From assembly GCF_023699475.1 (NCBI RefSeq), contig NZ_JALXFV010000003.1, positions 415,454 to 479,453 of the forward strand: a DNA stretch of 64,000 nt. Reading direction: 5' to 3'. Positions 1-8,241 of this stretch are shown in pieces. Position numbers and translations under genes: made by a program. The notes below the pieces were generated by a model. The model made no database searches. It was given only the letters and a program-made list of their open reading frames with translations, and was not told the DNA's origin. Origin of the DNA: Halomarina rubra. Lineage in GTDB: Archaea > Halobacteriota > Halobacteria > Halobacteriales > Haloarculaceae. Numbering within the stretch: the stretch's first letter is position 1; the number at the start of each line of letters is the position of its first letter.

Positions 1-849
1 TACAACGGTGACTTCCGCTCGATGCCCGCCTACCTCGACGCGGGCGACTGGGACGCCGCGGGCGTCAAGTGGGTGAACGTCCATACCGACAACGTCGAGG
101 ACCACGACCTGCCCACCGTCATGGGCACCATCATCTACTCGGACCCCGAGACGGCGTTCCCGCTCGCCGTGATGGACGGCACCACCGTCACGCGCCTGCG
201 GACGGGCGCGGCCGCCGCCGTCGCCACCGACCACCTCGCCGTCGAGGACGCCTCCTCGCTCGGTATCGTCGGTGCGGGCGTCCAGTCGTACTCCCAACTC
301 GAAGCCATCGCCTCGATTCGCCCCATCGAGACCGTCGTCGTCTCGGACCTCGACGACGAGCGTGTCCAGGCGTTCGTCGACCGCTTCGGCGACGAGTTCG
401 ACGTCCAGTCGGGGTCCATCGAGGACGCCGCTGCCTGCGACGTGCTCTCGACGGTGACGCCCGTCGAGTCGCCCATCGTGAAACGTGAGTGGCTCGGTGA
501 GCACACCCACATCAACGCGATGGGCGCGGACGCAGAGGGCAAACACGAACACGACGACCAGACGCTCCTCGACGCCACGCTCGTCATCGACGACTACGCT
601 CAGACGACCCACTCCGGGGAGATCAACGTCCCGTGGAGCGAGGGCGTCCTCGACGACGACGACATCCACGGCGCGCTCGGCGAAATCGTCGTCGGCGAGA
701 AGGCGGGCCGCACCGACGAGACCGGCATCACCGTCTTCGACTCGACCGGCCTCGCCATCCAGGACATCGCCACCGCCCACGTCGTCTACGCCGCGGCCGA
801 CGAGAACGACAACGGCGACCCGTTCGACCTCGTCGACACGCGGGTCTGA
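1..849 (+). CDS. Ornithine cyclodeaminase / alanine dehydrogenase family protein (5' end missing)
   Basis: The reading frame is open from the first base, so the N-terminus lies outside the window. The first visible residues are YNGDFRSMPAYL. A Rossmann nucleotide-binding segment (SLGIVGAGVQSYSQ, about residue 90 of the visible part) follows the family's substrate-loop region (TRLRTGAAAA), which matches the OCD/mu-crystallin family. Members are NAD(P)-dependent and act on ornithine, alanine or other amino or imino acids. Archaeal members include alanine dehydrogenases, so the exact substrate cannot be set from this fragment. The stop codon is followed by a short gap and a convergent kinase gene. 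Identification as the family is firm; the reaction is inferred. Confidence 0.85.
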   Translation, partial: YNGDFRSMPAYLDAGDWDAAGVKWVNVHTDNVEDHDLPTVMGTIIYSDPETAFPLAVMDGTTVTRLRTGAAAAVATDHLAVEDASSLGIVGAGVQSYSQLEAIASIRPIETVVVSDLDDERVQAFVDRFGDEFDVQSGSIEDAAACDVLSTVTPVESPIVKREWLGEHTHINAMGADAEGKHEHDDQTLLDATLVIDDYAQTTHSGEINVPWSEGVLDDDDIHGALGEIVVGEKAGRTDETGITVFDSTGLAIQDIATAHVVYAAADENDNGDPFDLVDTRV

Positions 850-870
850 ACCGATACGACGCGTCTCTTC

Positions 871-1812
871 TCAGTGTAGTCGCTCCGCCCGGTCGACAGC
901 GCCCGCCAACTGCTCGGCGTAGAACGCCAGTTCCTCGTCGGTGAGCGCTTCGAACATCAGCAACCCGCCGACGTGGGCCGCGAGCGTCGCCACGCGATAG
1001 ACGGGTTCGGCCCGCGCGAACGAGTCGTCCGTCCCGGCGACCGCCCGGTAGCCCGCGTAGAACTCCCTACGCACGTCGCGGTCGCTCGCGGGGTCGTGCA
1101 TCCAGAAGCCGTTCGCGGCCTTCGCGAGGTCCCAGCGCGCGTCGCCGGCGTACGCCCGGTCGAAGTCGAGCACGCCCGCGATGTCGTCGCCCGCGAACAG
1201 CACGTTGTCCGGCGAGTAGTCGCCGTGACAGAGTACGGCCGGGACCTCTCCGGGTAGGTTCGGCGACCCATCGACCACGCGCTGGACGTCCGCGGCGACG
1301 GTCGGGTGGCCGGCGTCGCGAATCTCCCCGACCACGTCCCCGACGATCTCTTGGAGGCGACCGCGCGGGTCGGGTTCGGCGAACGCCTCGGCGTGCAGTC
1401 GCCCCTCGGCGAGCGCCACCGGCCCCGCCCGTTCGAACCCGCGGTGGTCGTGGAGACGCGCCAGCACTCGCCCGGCGTTCACGGCGCGTTCGCGGGGGAC
1501 CGAACGCCCGCCGGTCTCGCCGGGGAGGCGCTCGACGAGGCTGTACGTCCGGTCGCCGTGTGTTCCCAGTCGCTCCGTCACGACGTCGGGGACCGGCACG
1601 TCGCTGCCGCCCAGCGCGACGTAGCAGTCCAGGCCGCGCTGGAGGGAGTCGTCCCAGTCGTGCTCGGGGTCCGCCTCGAACTGGAGGACGTACTCGCGCC
1701 CGGCACAGCGCAGCGTGTACGTCTCGTTGAGCAACCCGCCGTCGACGCGTTCGACGCGCTCTGCGGGCGCATCCAGCTCCCGTCGCGCTATCGCGTGGAC
1801 GGCGCTCGTCAC
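871..1812 (-). CDS. Phosphotransferase of the aminoglycoside phosphotransferase (APH/choline kinase) fold
   Basis: A 313-residue protein with the APH-fold catalytic loop HGDYSPDNVLF and the metal-binding motif DFDRAYAGDARWDLAKA downstream of it, in the order seen in aminoglycoside, homoserine and choline kinases. The N-lobe contains a nucleotide-binding strand region (NETYTLRCAGREYVLQ). The family phosphorylates small hydroxyl substrates with ATP, but haloarchaeal members of this type have no assigned substrate and resistance should not be assumed. It is convergent with the upstream OCD-like gene. I see no operon partner. Confidence 0.85.
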   Translation of the reverse strand: MTSAVHAIARRELDAPAERVERVDGGLLNETYTLRCAGREYVLQFEADPEHDWDDSLQRGLDCYVALGGSDVPVPDVVTERLGTHGDRTYSLVERLPGETGGRSVPRERAVNAGRVLARLHDHRGFERAGPVALAEGRLHAEAFAEPDPRGRLQEIVGDVVGEIRDAGHPTVAADVQRVVDGSPNLPGEVPAVLCHGDYSPDNVLFAGDDIAGVLDFDRAYAGDARWDLAKAANGFWMHDPASDRDVRREFYAGYRAVAGTDDSFARAEPVYRVATLAAHVGGLLMFEALTDEELAFYAEQLAGAVDRAERLH

Positions 1813-1890
1813 GCTCTCACCGAACGTGGTCCCGGTCGCATACCGTCCGGTCGGACCGACGGGAGCAAAGGCCCGTCGGAGTGCGGCCGG

Positions 1891-2106
1891 CTACTCGTCG
1901 CTCAGCCGTCGCTCCCCGCGTTCGGCGAGTTTCGACACCAGCCAGACGATGACGATGAACGGTAACAGCGGGACGAGCAGGATGACGAGACCGAGGAACA
2001 GCGACCAGCCTACCACGTCCATCTCCACGTCGGGGCGGCCGAAGTACTCGGGCGTGACGGTCCGGAGCGCGCCGGTCAGTCCGTTTGGGTCGTCCGATTC
2101 GCTCAT
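1891..2106 (-). CDS. Small single-pass or hairpin membrane protein of a haloarchaeal family
   Basis: A 71-residue protein starting MSESDDPNG, with one long hydrophobic stretch (about residues 30-55, GWSLFLGLVILLVPLLPFIV) and a charged C-terminus. The ATG at 2104-2106 is chosen over an upstream in-frame start because a TATA-like CTATAT on this strand is centred about 26 nt before it, giving a leaderless transcript. It resembles small haloarchaeal proteins that I recall as a DUF (possibly DUF7535); function unknown. Confidence 0.7.
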   Translation of the reverse strand: MSESDDPNGLTGALRTVTPEYFGRPDVEMDVVGWSLFLGLVILLVPLLPFIVIVWLVSKLAERGERRLSDE

Positions 2107-2265
2107 GCTAGACGTGACGACTCGCGTGCATATAGCGGTAGTCCCCATCCGGTTCGCGCGACGGCCGGTCGACGCGACTCGCTCCCGTTCGCGTACCTGT
2201 CAGTCCCCGCTGTCGAATGACAACCTAAAGAAGCACCCACCGAGTACCAGCAGTATATCACCATC

Positions 2266-4905
2266 ATGCAGGACCAGGACCAACGAGGCTTCGACCACGG
2301 CGAGATAGAGCCACGATGGCAACGCGAGTGGGAGGAGGCGGGCACCTTCCACATCCCGGACGACGCCGACGACCCGACGTACGTACTGGGGATGTTCCCG
2401 TACACCTCCGGGGAGTTGCACATGGGTCACGTCCGCAACTACACCATCACCGACGCGTACGCCCGCTATCGGAAGTTGCAGGGCGACGAGGTGCTCCACC
2501 CCATCGGCTGGGACTCCTTCGGGTTGCCCGCCGAGAACGCGGCCATCGAACGCGACACGAACCCGCGCGACTGGACGCTGTCGTGCATCGAGACGATGCG
2601 CGAGCAGATGCAGGCGATGGGGTTCGGCTACGACTGGGAACGCGAGATAGCGACGTGTGACCCCGAGTACTTCCGGTGGAACCAGTGGCTGTTCCAGCAG
2701 TTCCACGACGCCGGGTTGGTCCACCGCGAGGCCAGCGAGGTCAACTGGTGTCCGGACTGCGAGACCGTCCTGGCCGACGAGCAGGTCGAGGGTGACGACG
2801 AACACTGCTGGCGCTGTGGTACGCCCGTCGAGACCCGCGAGTTGGACCAGTGGTTCTGGGGCATCACCGAGTACGCCGACGAGTTGGCCGACGACTTAGA
2901 AGAACTGGACGGCTGGCCCGACAACGTCCGCCAGATGCAGGAGAACTGGATCGGTCGCCAACCCGGCGCGCGACTGGAGTTCCAGGTGTCCGACAACGGC
3001 CCCGTCGAGGTGTTCACCACGCGCATCGACACCATCTACGGCGCGACGTTCTTCGCGCTGGCTCCGGGCCACGCCATCTCCCAGGCGTTGGCCGAAGAGG
3101 ACGACGAGATTCGCCACTTCGTCGAGGAGGAGGCCGACCCCGAAGGCGACGAACCGAACGGCGTCCGGACGGACCTGACCGCGACCAACCCGGCGACGGG
3201 CGAGGAGATTCCGGTGTTCGTCGCGGACTTCGTCCTCTCGGACGTCGGCACGGGCGCGCTGATGGGCGTGCCGGGCCACGACGACCGCGACCACGCCTTC
3301 GCGAGCGACCAGGGCGTCGACATCGTGCCCGTCGTCGCCCCCTCCCCGGAGGAGGTGCCCGACGTGAGCGAGGCCGCCTACACGGACGACGGCGTGCTGG
3401 TCAACAGCGGCGACTACTCCGGCACCGAGAGCGCCGCCGCCCGCGAGGAGTTGACCCGCGACATCGCCTCGGCGACCGACCACGTCCAGTACCGCCTGCG
3501 CGACTGGGGTATCTCCCGACAGCGCTACTGGGGAACGCCCATCCCGGTCGTCGAGTGTCCGGACTGTGGCCCCGTGATGGTCCCCGACGAGGAGTTGCCC
3601 GTCGAGTTGCCCGAGTTCGTCCAGACCACCGGGAACCCGCTGGACGAGGCGACGGAGTGGAAACGGACCACCTGCCCCGACTGTGGCGGCGACGCCGAAC
3701 GCGAGACGGACACGATGGACACGTTCGTCGACAGTTCGTGGTACTTCCTGCGCTACGTCTCGCCCGACGACGCAGACGCACCGTTCGACGTCGAGCGAGC
3801 GAACGAGTGGATGCCCGTCGACCAGTACGTCGGCGGTATCGAACACGCCGTGATGCACCTGCTGTACTCGCGGTTCGTCACGAAGGCCATCGCGGACATG
3901 GAGCTACTGGAGCACCGCGAACCGTTCGAGAACCTGGTGACTCAGGGGATGGTCCTGGCCGACGGCGAGAAGATGTCGAAGTCCAAGGGCAACGGCGTCT
4001 CGCCGCTGGCCATCGTCGACGAGTTCGGCGCGGACACCGCCCGCCTGTTCACGATGCAGGCCGCCCGTCCCCCGCGGGACTTCGACTGGTCCGAGACCGG
4101 CGTCCAGTCGGCCAACGGCTTCCTGCAACGCTTCCACGAGACCGTCGAGATGTTCCGCGAATCGCCCCCCGAGGGCGACGAGGACGCCATCGCCGCATAC
4201 GTCGCCCGTGAGGTCGACGCGACCATCGCCGCCGCTCGCGAGAGCTACGACGACCTGACGTTCACGGAGGCGCTGCGCGAGACCCGCGACCTGGTCGGCC
4301 TGTTGCGCCAGTACCGCGAGTACACCGACCCTCACGCCGAGACGTTCGAGCGTGGTCTGTCGGTCGCGGTTCGCCTGCTGGCCCCGGTCACGCCCCACAT
4401 CGCCGAGGAACTGTGGTCGACGCTGGGTCACGACGGGTTCGTCGCCGAGGCGTCGTTCCCCGAACCGGCGGGCGACGTGAGCGACGCCGAGCGTGAACGC
4501 CAGTTGGTCGAGAACACCCGCGAGGACGTGCGCAACATCGTCGACGTGGCGGGCATCGAGGACCCCGAACAGGTCACCATCGTCGTCGCGCCGGCGTGGA
4601 AACACCGCGCGCTGGACATCGCTATCGAGAGCGACGCGCCCAACGTCATCGGCGAGTTGATGCAGGACGAAGAGATCCGCGCGAAGGGCGACGAGGCCGC
4701 CAGCTACGGGCAGGACCTCCAGAACGAGCGCCAGTCGCTGACGAGCGCGCTGGCCCCCGACCGCGAACTGGCCGTGCTGGAACAGGCGACGTGGTTGGTC
4801 GAACGCGAGTTCGGTGCCGAGGTGTCGGTCGTGCCCGCGAGCGAGGCCGACGAGAGCGTCGCGAAGAAGGCCGCGCCGAACCGCCCGGCGATTCGGATCG
4901 ACTGA
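2266..4905 (+). CDS. leuS: Leucyl-tRNA synthetase, bacterial-type body
   Basis: Class I synthetase of 879 residues that charges tRNA-Leu. HIGH-type motif HMGH is at residues 52-55 and KMSKS near residue 569. A Cys cluster (CPDC...CWRCG) precedes the CP1 editing domain, which holds the threonine-rich TTRIDTIYGATFFALAPGH and the DVGTGALMGVPGHDDRD loop; a second CPDCG pair follows. The segment HPIGWDSFGLPAENAAI and the position of CP1 after the zinc module are bacterial-type. The last 120 residues (VAPAWKHRALDIA...) look like the archaeal C-terminal tRNA-binding region. Chimeric LeuRS enzymes of this kind have been reported in Natrialba magadii. It stands alone, with another gene on the same strand 68 nt later. 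Confidence 0.97.
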   Translation: MQDQDQRGFDHGEIEPRWQREWEEAGTFHIPDDADDPTYVLGMFPYTSGELHMGHVRNYTITDAYARYRKLQGDEVLHPIGWDSFGLPAENAAIERDTNPRDWTLSCIETMREQMQAMGFGYDWEREIATCDPEYFRWNQWLFQQFHDAGLVHREASEVNWCPDCETVLADEQVEGDDEHCWRCGTPVETRELDQWFWGITEYADELADDLEELDGWPDNVRQMQENWIGRQPGARLEFQVSDNGPVEVFTTRIDTIYGATFFALAPGHAISQALAEEDDEIRHFVEEEADPEGDEPNGVRTDLTATNPATGEEIPVFVADFVLSDVGTGALMGVPGHDDRDHAFASDQGVDIVPVVAPSPEEVPDVSEAAYTDDGVLVNSGDYSGTESAAAREELTRDIASATDHVQYRLRDWGISRQRYWGTPIPVVECPDCGPVMVPDEELPVELPEFVQTTGNPLDEATEWKRTTCPDCGGDAERETDTMDTFVDSSWYFLRYVSPDDADAPFDVERANEWMPVDQYVGGIEHAVMHLLYSRFVTKAIADMELLEHREPFENLVTQGMVLADGEKMSKSKGNGVSPLAIVDEFGADTARLFTMQAARPPRDFDWSETGVQSANGFLQRFHETVEMFRESPPEGDEDAIAAYVAREVDATIAAARESYDDLTFTEALRETRDLVGLLRQYREYTDPHAETFERGLSVAVRLLAPVTPHIAEELWSTLGHDGFVAEASFPEPAGDVSDAERERQLVENTREDVRNIVDVAGIEDPEQVTIVVAPAWKHRALDIAIESDAPNVIGELMQDEEIRAKGDEAASYGQDLQNERQSLTSALAPDRELAVLEQATWLVEREFGAEVSVVPASEADESVAKKAAPNRPAIRID

Positions 4906-4973
4906 GCGCTCGCCTTCGAACCGTCCCGGCGGCGTGAACGCACCGCTTTCTCCTCGTATCGCCTCCCTCCTCC

Positions 4974-6101
4974 ATGGATTCACCGACCGTGACCGGCGAG
5001 GTTCGACGACGGCGACTCCGTGCCCAGCGTCTCGCGCCGCGCCACGCCGAGACCGCGACGGTCGCCGACGTGGTACACGCCGCCTGCGGTCTCCAGGCCC
5101 AGGAGAAGCCCGCCGCGGCGCTGTCGGTCCGGGCGCGGAGCCGTGGACTGACGGCCGAGGACGTCGAACGAGCGCTGTACGAGGAGCGCTCGGTCGTCCG
5201 GACGTGGTGTATGCGCGGGACGCTCCACCTCGTCGCCACCGACGACCTCTCGCTCTTCCTCTCGGTGTTCGGCCCGACGTTCGCGACGCGGGGACCGGAG
5301 GCCCGACGATTGGCCGCGTGGGGACTCGACGAGGCCACCATCGACGCGGCCGTCGACCTCGTGGGGGCGGTGCTGGCCGACGAAGGGCCGCTCACGAAGC
5401 GGGACATCGTCGAGGCGCTCGTCGCTCGCGGCGTCGCCCTCGACCCGTCGACGCAGGCTCCGAACGTCTTGATTCGGCGGGCCGCGCTCCGGGGGGTACT
5501 CTGTGCGGTCGCGCCCGTCGACGGGAAGAACGCCTACGACCGACTCGACTCGTGGGTCGACCTGCCGCTCGCGCCGGACCGCGACGCGGCGCTCGCGACG
5601 CTCGGCCGGCGGTATCTCGCGGCGTACGGCCCCGCGACACGCGCCGACTTCGCGGCGTGGAGCGGTCTGTACGCGGCCGACGTGAAAGCGGCGTGGGACT
5701 CGCTCGGTGACGACGTCCGCGAGGTCGGCGTCGGCGAGACGTCCGCGTTAGTTCTGGACGACAGGGACGCACCCGACGACCGGGGAGACACCACGTCGGT
5801 CCGTCTCCTCCCCGGCTACGACACGTTCCTGCTGGGCTACGAGAAGTCCAACCGGCCCATCCCCGTGGGGTTCGAGTCCCGCGTCTGGCCCGGCGGGGGT
5901 ATCATCCGCCCGACGGTGCTCGTCGACGGGCAGGTGGCGGGGACGTGGCACCTCGACCGCTCGCGCTCGCACGCGCTGGTGACCGTCTCACCGTTCGGGT
6001 CGCTCGACGACTCGGCTCGTGAGCGTATCGACGAGGAAGTCCGTGACGTGAGTCGGTTCCTCGACCGCCCCGTCGAGTGGCGAACCGGGGCGATGGCGTA
6101 G
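4974..6101 (+). CDS. Winged-helix protein of the AlkZ/YcaQ (HTH_42) DNA glycosylase superfamily
   Basis: A 375-residue protein with the YcaQ/AlkZ layout: an N-terminal helical region (RRRRLRAQRLAP), the QxQ motif as Q41-A42-Q43 (CGLQAQEKPAAA), then VVRTWCMRGTLHLV and a C-terminal beta-rich part (LLPGYDTFLLGYEKSNRPI). In AlkZ-type glycosylases the two Gln residues of QxQ act in removing bulky or cross-linking N-alkyl lesions. Many archaeal relatives are annotated only as winged-helix DNA-binding domain proteins. The sequence directly shows the conserved QxQ; glycosylase activity is inferred. The ATG follows a pyrimidine-rich stretch. It is convergent with hsp20. Confidence 0.85.
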   Translation: MDSPTVTGEVRRRRLRAQRLAPRHAETATVADVVHAACGLQAQEKPAAALSVRARSRGLTAEDVERALYEERSVVRTWCMRGTLHLVATDDLSLFLSVFGPTFATRGPEARRLAAWGLDEATIDAAVDLVGAVLADEGPLTKRDIVEALVARGVALDPSTQAPNVLIRRAALRGVLCAVAPVDGKNAYDRLDSWVDLPLAPDRDAALATLGRRYLAAYGPATRADFAAWSGLYAADVKAAWDSLGDDVREVGVGETSALVLDDRDAPDDRGDTTSVRLLPGYDTFLLGYEKSNRPIPVGFESRVWPGGGIIRPTVLVDGQVAGTWHLDRSRSHALVTVSPFGSLDDSARERIDEEVRDVSRFLDRPVEWRTGAMA

Positions 6102-6123
6102 TCGACTCCCAGCGCCGACTCGC

Positions 6124-6531
6124 TCACTCGATGGGGATGGAGTCGCCCTCGTCGCCGCTCGCCTTCTCCAGCGTCACCGTCAGCACGCCGTTGTTGTACG
6201 ACGCCTCGGTCGCACCACCGTCGAGGCGGTCGGGGAGACGGAGCGTCCGCGAGACCGACTCGGTGGCACGTTCCTGGCGGACGTAGTTCTCCCCTTCCTC
6301 GTCGGCTTCCGACTCCCGGGTCGCGCTGATGGTGAGCGTGGCCCCCGAGAGGCGGATGTCGATGTCCTCCTTCTCGTAGCCGGGGAGGTCGGCGGTCACC
6401 ACGTAGGCGTCCTCGCGGTCGACGACGTCGACGGGCACGCCGCGCGTGAGTTGCGTGTCGAACGCGCGGAACCCCTCGTTCATCTCCTCGAACATCCGGT
6501 TGATATCGTCGAACGGGTTGCGCCGTGACAT
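6124..6531 (-). CDS. hsp20: Hsp20 / alpha-crystallin family small heat-shock protein
   Basis: A 135-residue ATP-independent holdase. The N-terminal arm (MSRRNPFDDINRMFEEMN) is followed by the alpha-crystallin domain at about residues 34-120 (DAYVVTADLPGYEKEDIDI, then the usual YNNGVLTVTLEK end strand) and a C-terminal I-x-I anchor, SIPIE. The open frame runs much further upstream, but the ATG at 6529-6531 is supported by a consensus TATA (GATTTATC on the minus strand, centred about 28 nt upstream) and by the natural Hsp20 start. Confidence 0.95.
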   Translation of the reverse strand: MSRRNPFDDINRMFEEMNEGFRAFDTQLTRGVPVDVVDREDAYVVTADLPGYEKEDIDIRLSGATLTISATRESEADEEGENYVRQERATESVSRTLRLPDRLDGGATEASYNNGVLTVTLEKASGDEGDSIPIE

Positions 6532-6555
6532 GGGGGGCGGTAGGCCGCGAAAACT

Positions 6556-6563
6556 GATAAATC
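6556..6563 (-). promoter_or_regulatory. TATA box of hsp20
   Basis: GATTTATC on the minus strand, about 28 nt before the ATG, the usual haloarchaeal spacing for a leaderless mRNA. Confidence 0.7.
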
Positions 6564-6614
6564 TACCACAGGTGCGGGGCGGTCGTCCGCGGAACCGGCG
6601 GACGGGTCGACGAC

Positions 6615-7442
6615 TCAGTAGAGCACGTGACGCGTGTCGTACGACCCGAGCGTCCGGACCCACCCCTCGCCGACTATCGCCTCGACCTCCGCGACGGCCT
6701 CGGCGGTGCGGTCCTCGTAGAGGCCCGCCGCGACGTCGACGTGGAAGACGTAGTCGCCCAGTCGCTCGCCGCTGGGCCGGGACTCGATGCGCGAGAGGTT
6801 GATGTCGCGGTCGGCGAACGGTTCGAGCAGTTCGAGCAGGAGGCCGGGGTGGTTCGTCTTGGGGTAGACGACCAGCGAGGTCTTGCCGCCGCCGCGCTGG
6901 CGTTCCTCGGCGGGGGCGACGACGAGAAACCGCGTCGCGTTCGAGGTGCGGTCTTGAATCTCCTCGGCGAGGACGCGCAGCGTTCCGTCGGCCGTGTCCG
7001 GGTGGGCGATAGCCGCCACGGTCGGGTCCTCGCGGGCGACCTCCACCCCGCGAGCGGTCGAGGCGACGGCCTCCTGGGTCGCCTCGGGATGGTTCGCCTC
7101 CAGGTAGCCCCGGCACTGCGCGAGCGCCTGGGCGTGGCTGGCGACCCGCGAGAACGACTCCGACTGGGCGAGCAGCGCGTGGCGGATGGGGGTGACGATC
7201 TCGAGGACGACTGCGACGTCGGTGTTCGTGAGCGCGTCGAGGCTCTCGGTCACGCTCCCCTCGATGCTGTTCTCGATGGGGACGACGCCGCGGTCGGCCG
7301 TCCCGTCGGCGACCCGGGCGACGATGTCGGTGACCGACTCGGTGAACGAGATGGCCTCGTCGGGGTCCTCGCCACCGTCGACGACCGCACGGGCCGCCCG
7401 GTGGGAGTAGGTCCCGGCGGGACCGAGCGTGATGACCTTCAT
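6615..7442 (-). CDS. pheA: Prephenate dehydratase
   Basis: A 275-residue enzyme that converts prephenate to phenylpyruvate in phenylalanine synthesis. It opens MKVITLGPAGTYSHRAA, carries the catalytic Thr in NATRFLVVA, and ends with an ACT domain whose ESRP element (SRIESRPSG) is the phenylalanine-sensing site, so feedback inhibition is expected. The start at 7442 is chosen because the family begins at this Met; the open frame extends 19 codons further. It is divergent from the SRPBCC gene. Confidence 0.96.
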   Translation of the reverse strand: MKVITLGPAGTYSHRAARAVVDGGEDPDEAISFTESVTDIVARVADGTADRGVVPIENSIEGSVTESLDALTNTDVAVVLEIVTPIRHALLAQSESFSRVASHAQALAQCRGYLEANHPEATQEAVASTARGVEVAREDPTVAAIAHPDTADGTLRVLAEEIQDRTSNATRFLVVAPAEERQRGGGKTSLVVYPKTNHPGLLLELLEPFADRDINLSRIESRPSGERLGDYVFHVDVAAGLYEDRTAEAVAEVEAIVGEGWVRTLGSYDTRHVLY

Positions 7443-7528
7443 ACCCCGCCGTCGCAGCGATTCCGGAAAAGCGCGTCGGCGGTCACAACTTTCATCCACT
7501 CCGGTCGAGTGGTGACGACGACCACAGG

Positions 7529-8014
7529 ATGGTGACGATTCGCCTGGAGACCCACGTCGATGCGCCGACCGAGCGGGTGTTCGACCTCGCGCGAAGCGTC
7601 GACCTCCGGCGCGAGTCCTCCGAGGCGAGCGGCACGCCCGTCGCGGGTGCGGTCACGGGTCTCCCCGACCCGGGCGAGTCAACCGTGTGGCGCGTCCCGC
7701 TGCTCGGCAAGCGCTTCGAACTGACGACGAAGGTGAGCGCGTACTCCCGACCGACGCACTTCCGGTTGACCATGACCGACGGGCCGCTCCAGACGCTCGT
7801 CCACGACCACTTCTTCGCGTTCGAGGACGCCGACGACCCCGAGGAGGGAACCGTCCTCAGAGACGTCCTCACCTTCGAGTCGCCGCTCGGCCCGGTCGGA
7901 CAGGTGTTCGACCGCGCCGTCGAGCGGCGGTTCTCGACCGTCCTCGAAGAGCGCAACGCGTTCCTCAAGCGCGTCGCCGAGGGCGACGACTGGCGACGGT
8001 ATCTGGACGAGTGA
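7529..8014 (+). CDS. SRPBCC (START-like/polyketide cyclase) family protein
   Basis: A 161-residue protein with the SRPBCC opening (TIRLETHVDAPTERVFDLA), a central beta-sheet region and a long C-terminal helix ending ERRFSTVLEERNAFLKRVAEG. Proteins with this helix-grip fold bind hydrophobic ligands. Haloarchaea have many uncharacterised copies, and no ligand can be assigned. It diverges from pheA with an 86-nt gap and converges on lpdA. Confidence 0.8.
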   Translation: MVTIRLETHVDAPTERVFDLARSVDLRRESSEASGTPVAGAVTGLPDPGESTVWRVPLLGKRFELTTKVSAYSRPTHFRLTMTDGPLQTLVHDHFFAFEDADDPEEGTVLRDVLTFESPLGPVGQVFDRAVERRFSTVLEERNAFLKRVAEGDDWRRYLDE

Positions 8015-8213
8015 GCGACGGGTGGAGTGGTGTCGCGGTGTGGTGGCCGGGAGCGCGTGCCCGAGCAGGCGCGAGGGTCAGCGTGACTCGGGGAAGGGCA
8101 GGCCTGTCTCTCGACCGAACCACGAACGAGCGAAGCGAGTGAGTGGCACTCCGGCGCGGTCGCGCGACCAGTGCGACTCGCGCAACGCCGTCCTGGCGGA
8201 ACACTAAGGGCGA

Positions 8214-8235
8214 GAAATCGCGGCCAAGCGATTTC
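8214..8235. terminator. Hairpin between convergent genes
   Basis: GAAATCGC and GCGATTTC form an 8-bp perfect stem with a 6-nt loop, 7 nt beyond the lpdA stop, in the 227-bp gap between two convergent genes. The rest of this gap holds GAGCGAAGCGAG-type low-complexity sequence and no gene. A terminator role is inferred from position; the hairpin itself is seen. Confidence 0.4.
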
Positions 8236-8241
8236 GAGGGC

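Noticed and set aside
2121-2135. CGTGCATA near the small membrane protein gene, similar to the purine element
   Set aside because: Only 8 of 12 positions match and it coincides with that gene's TATA box.
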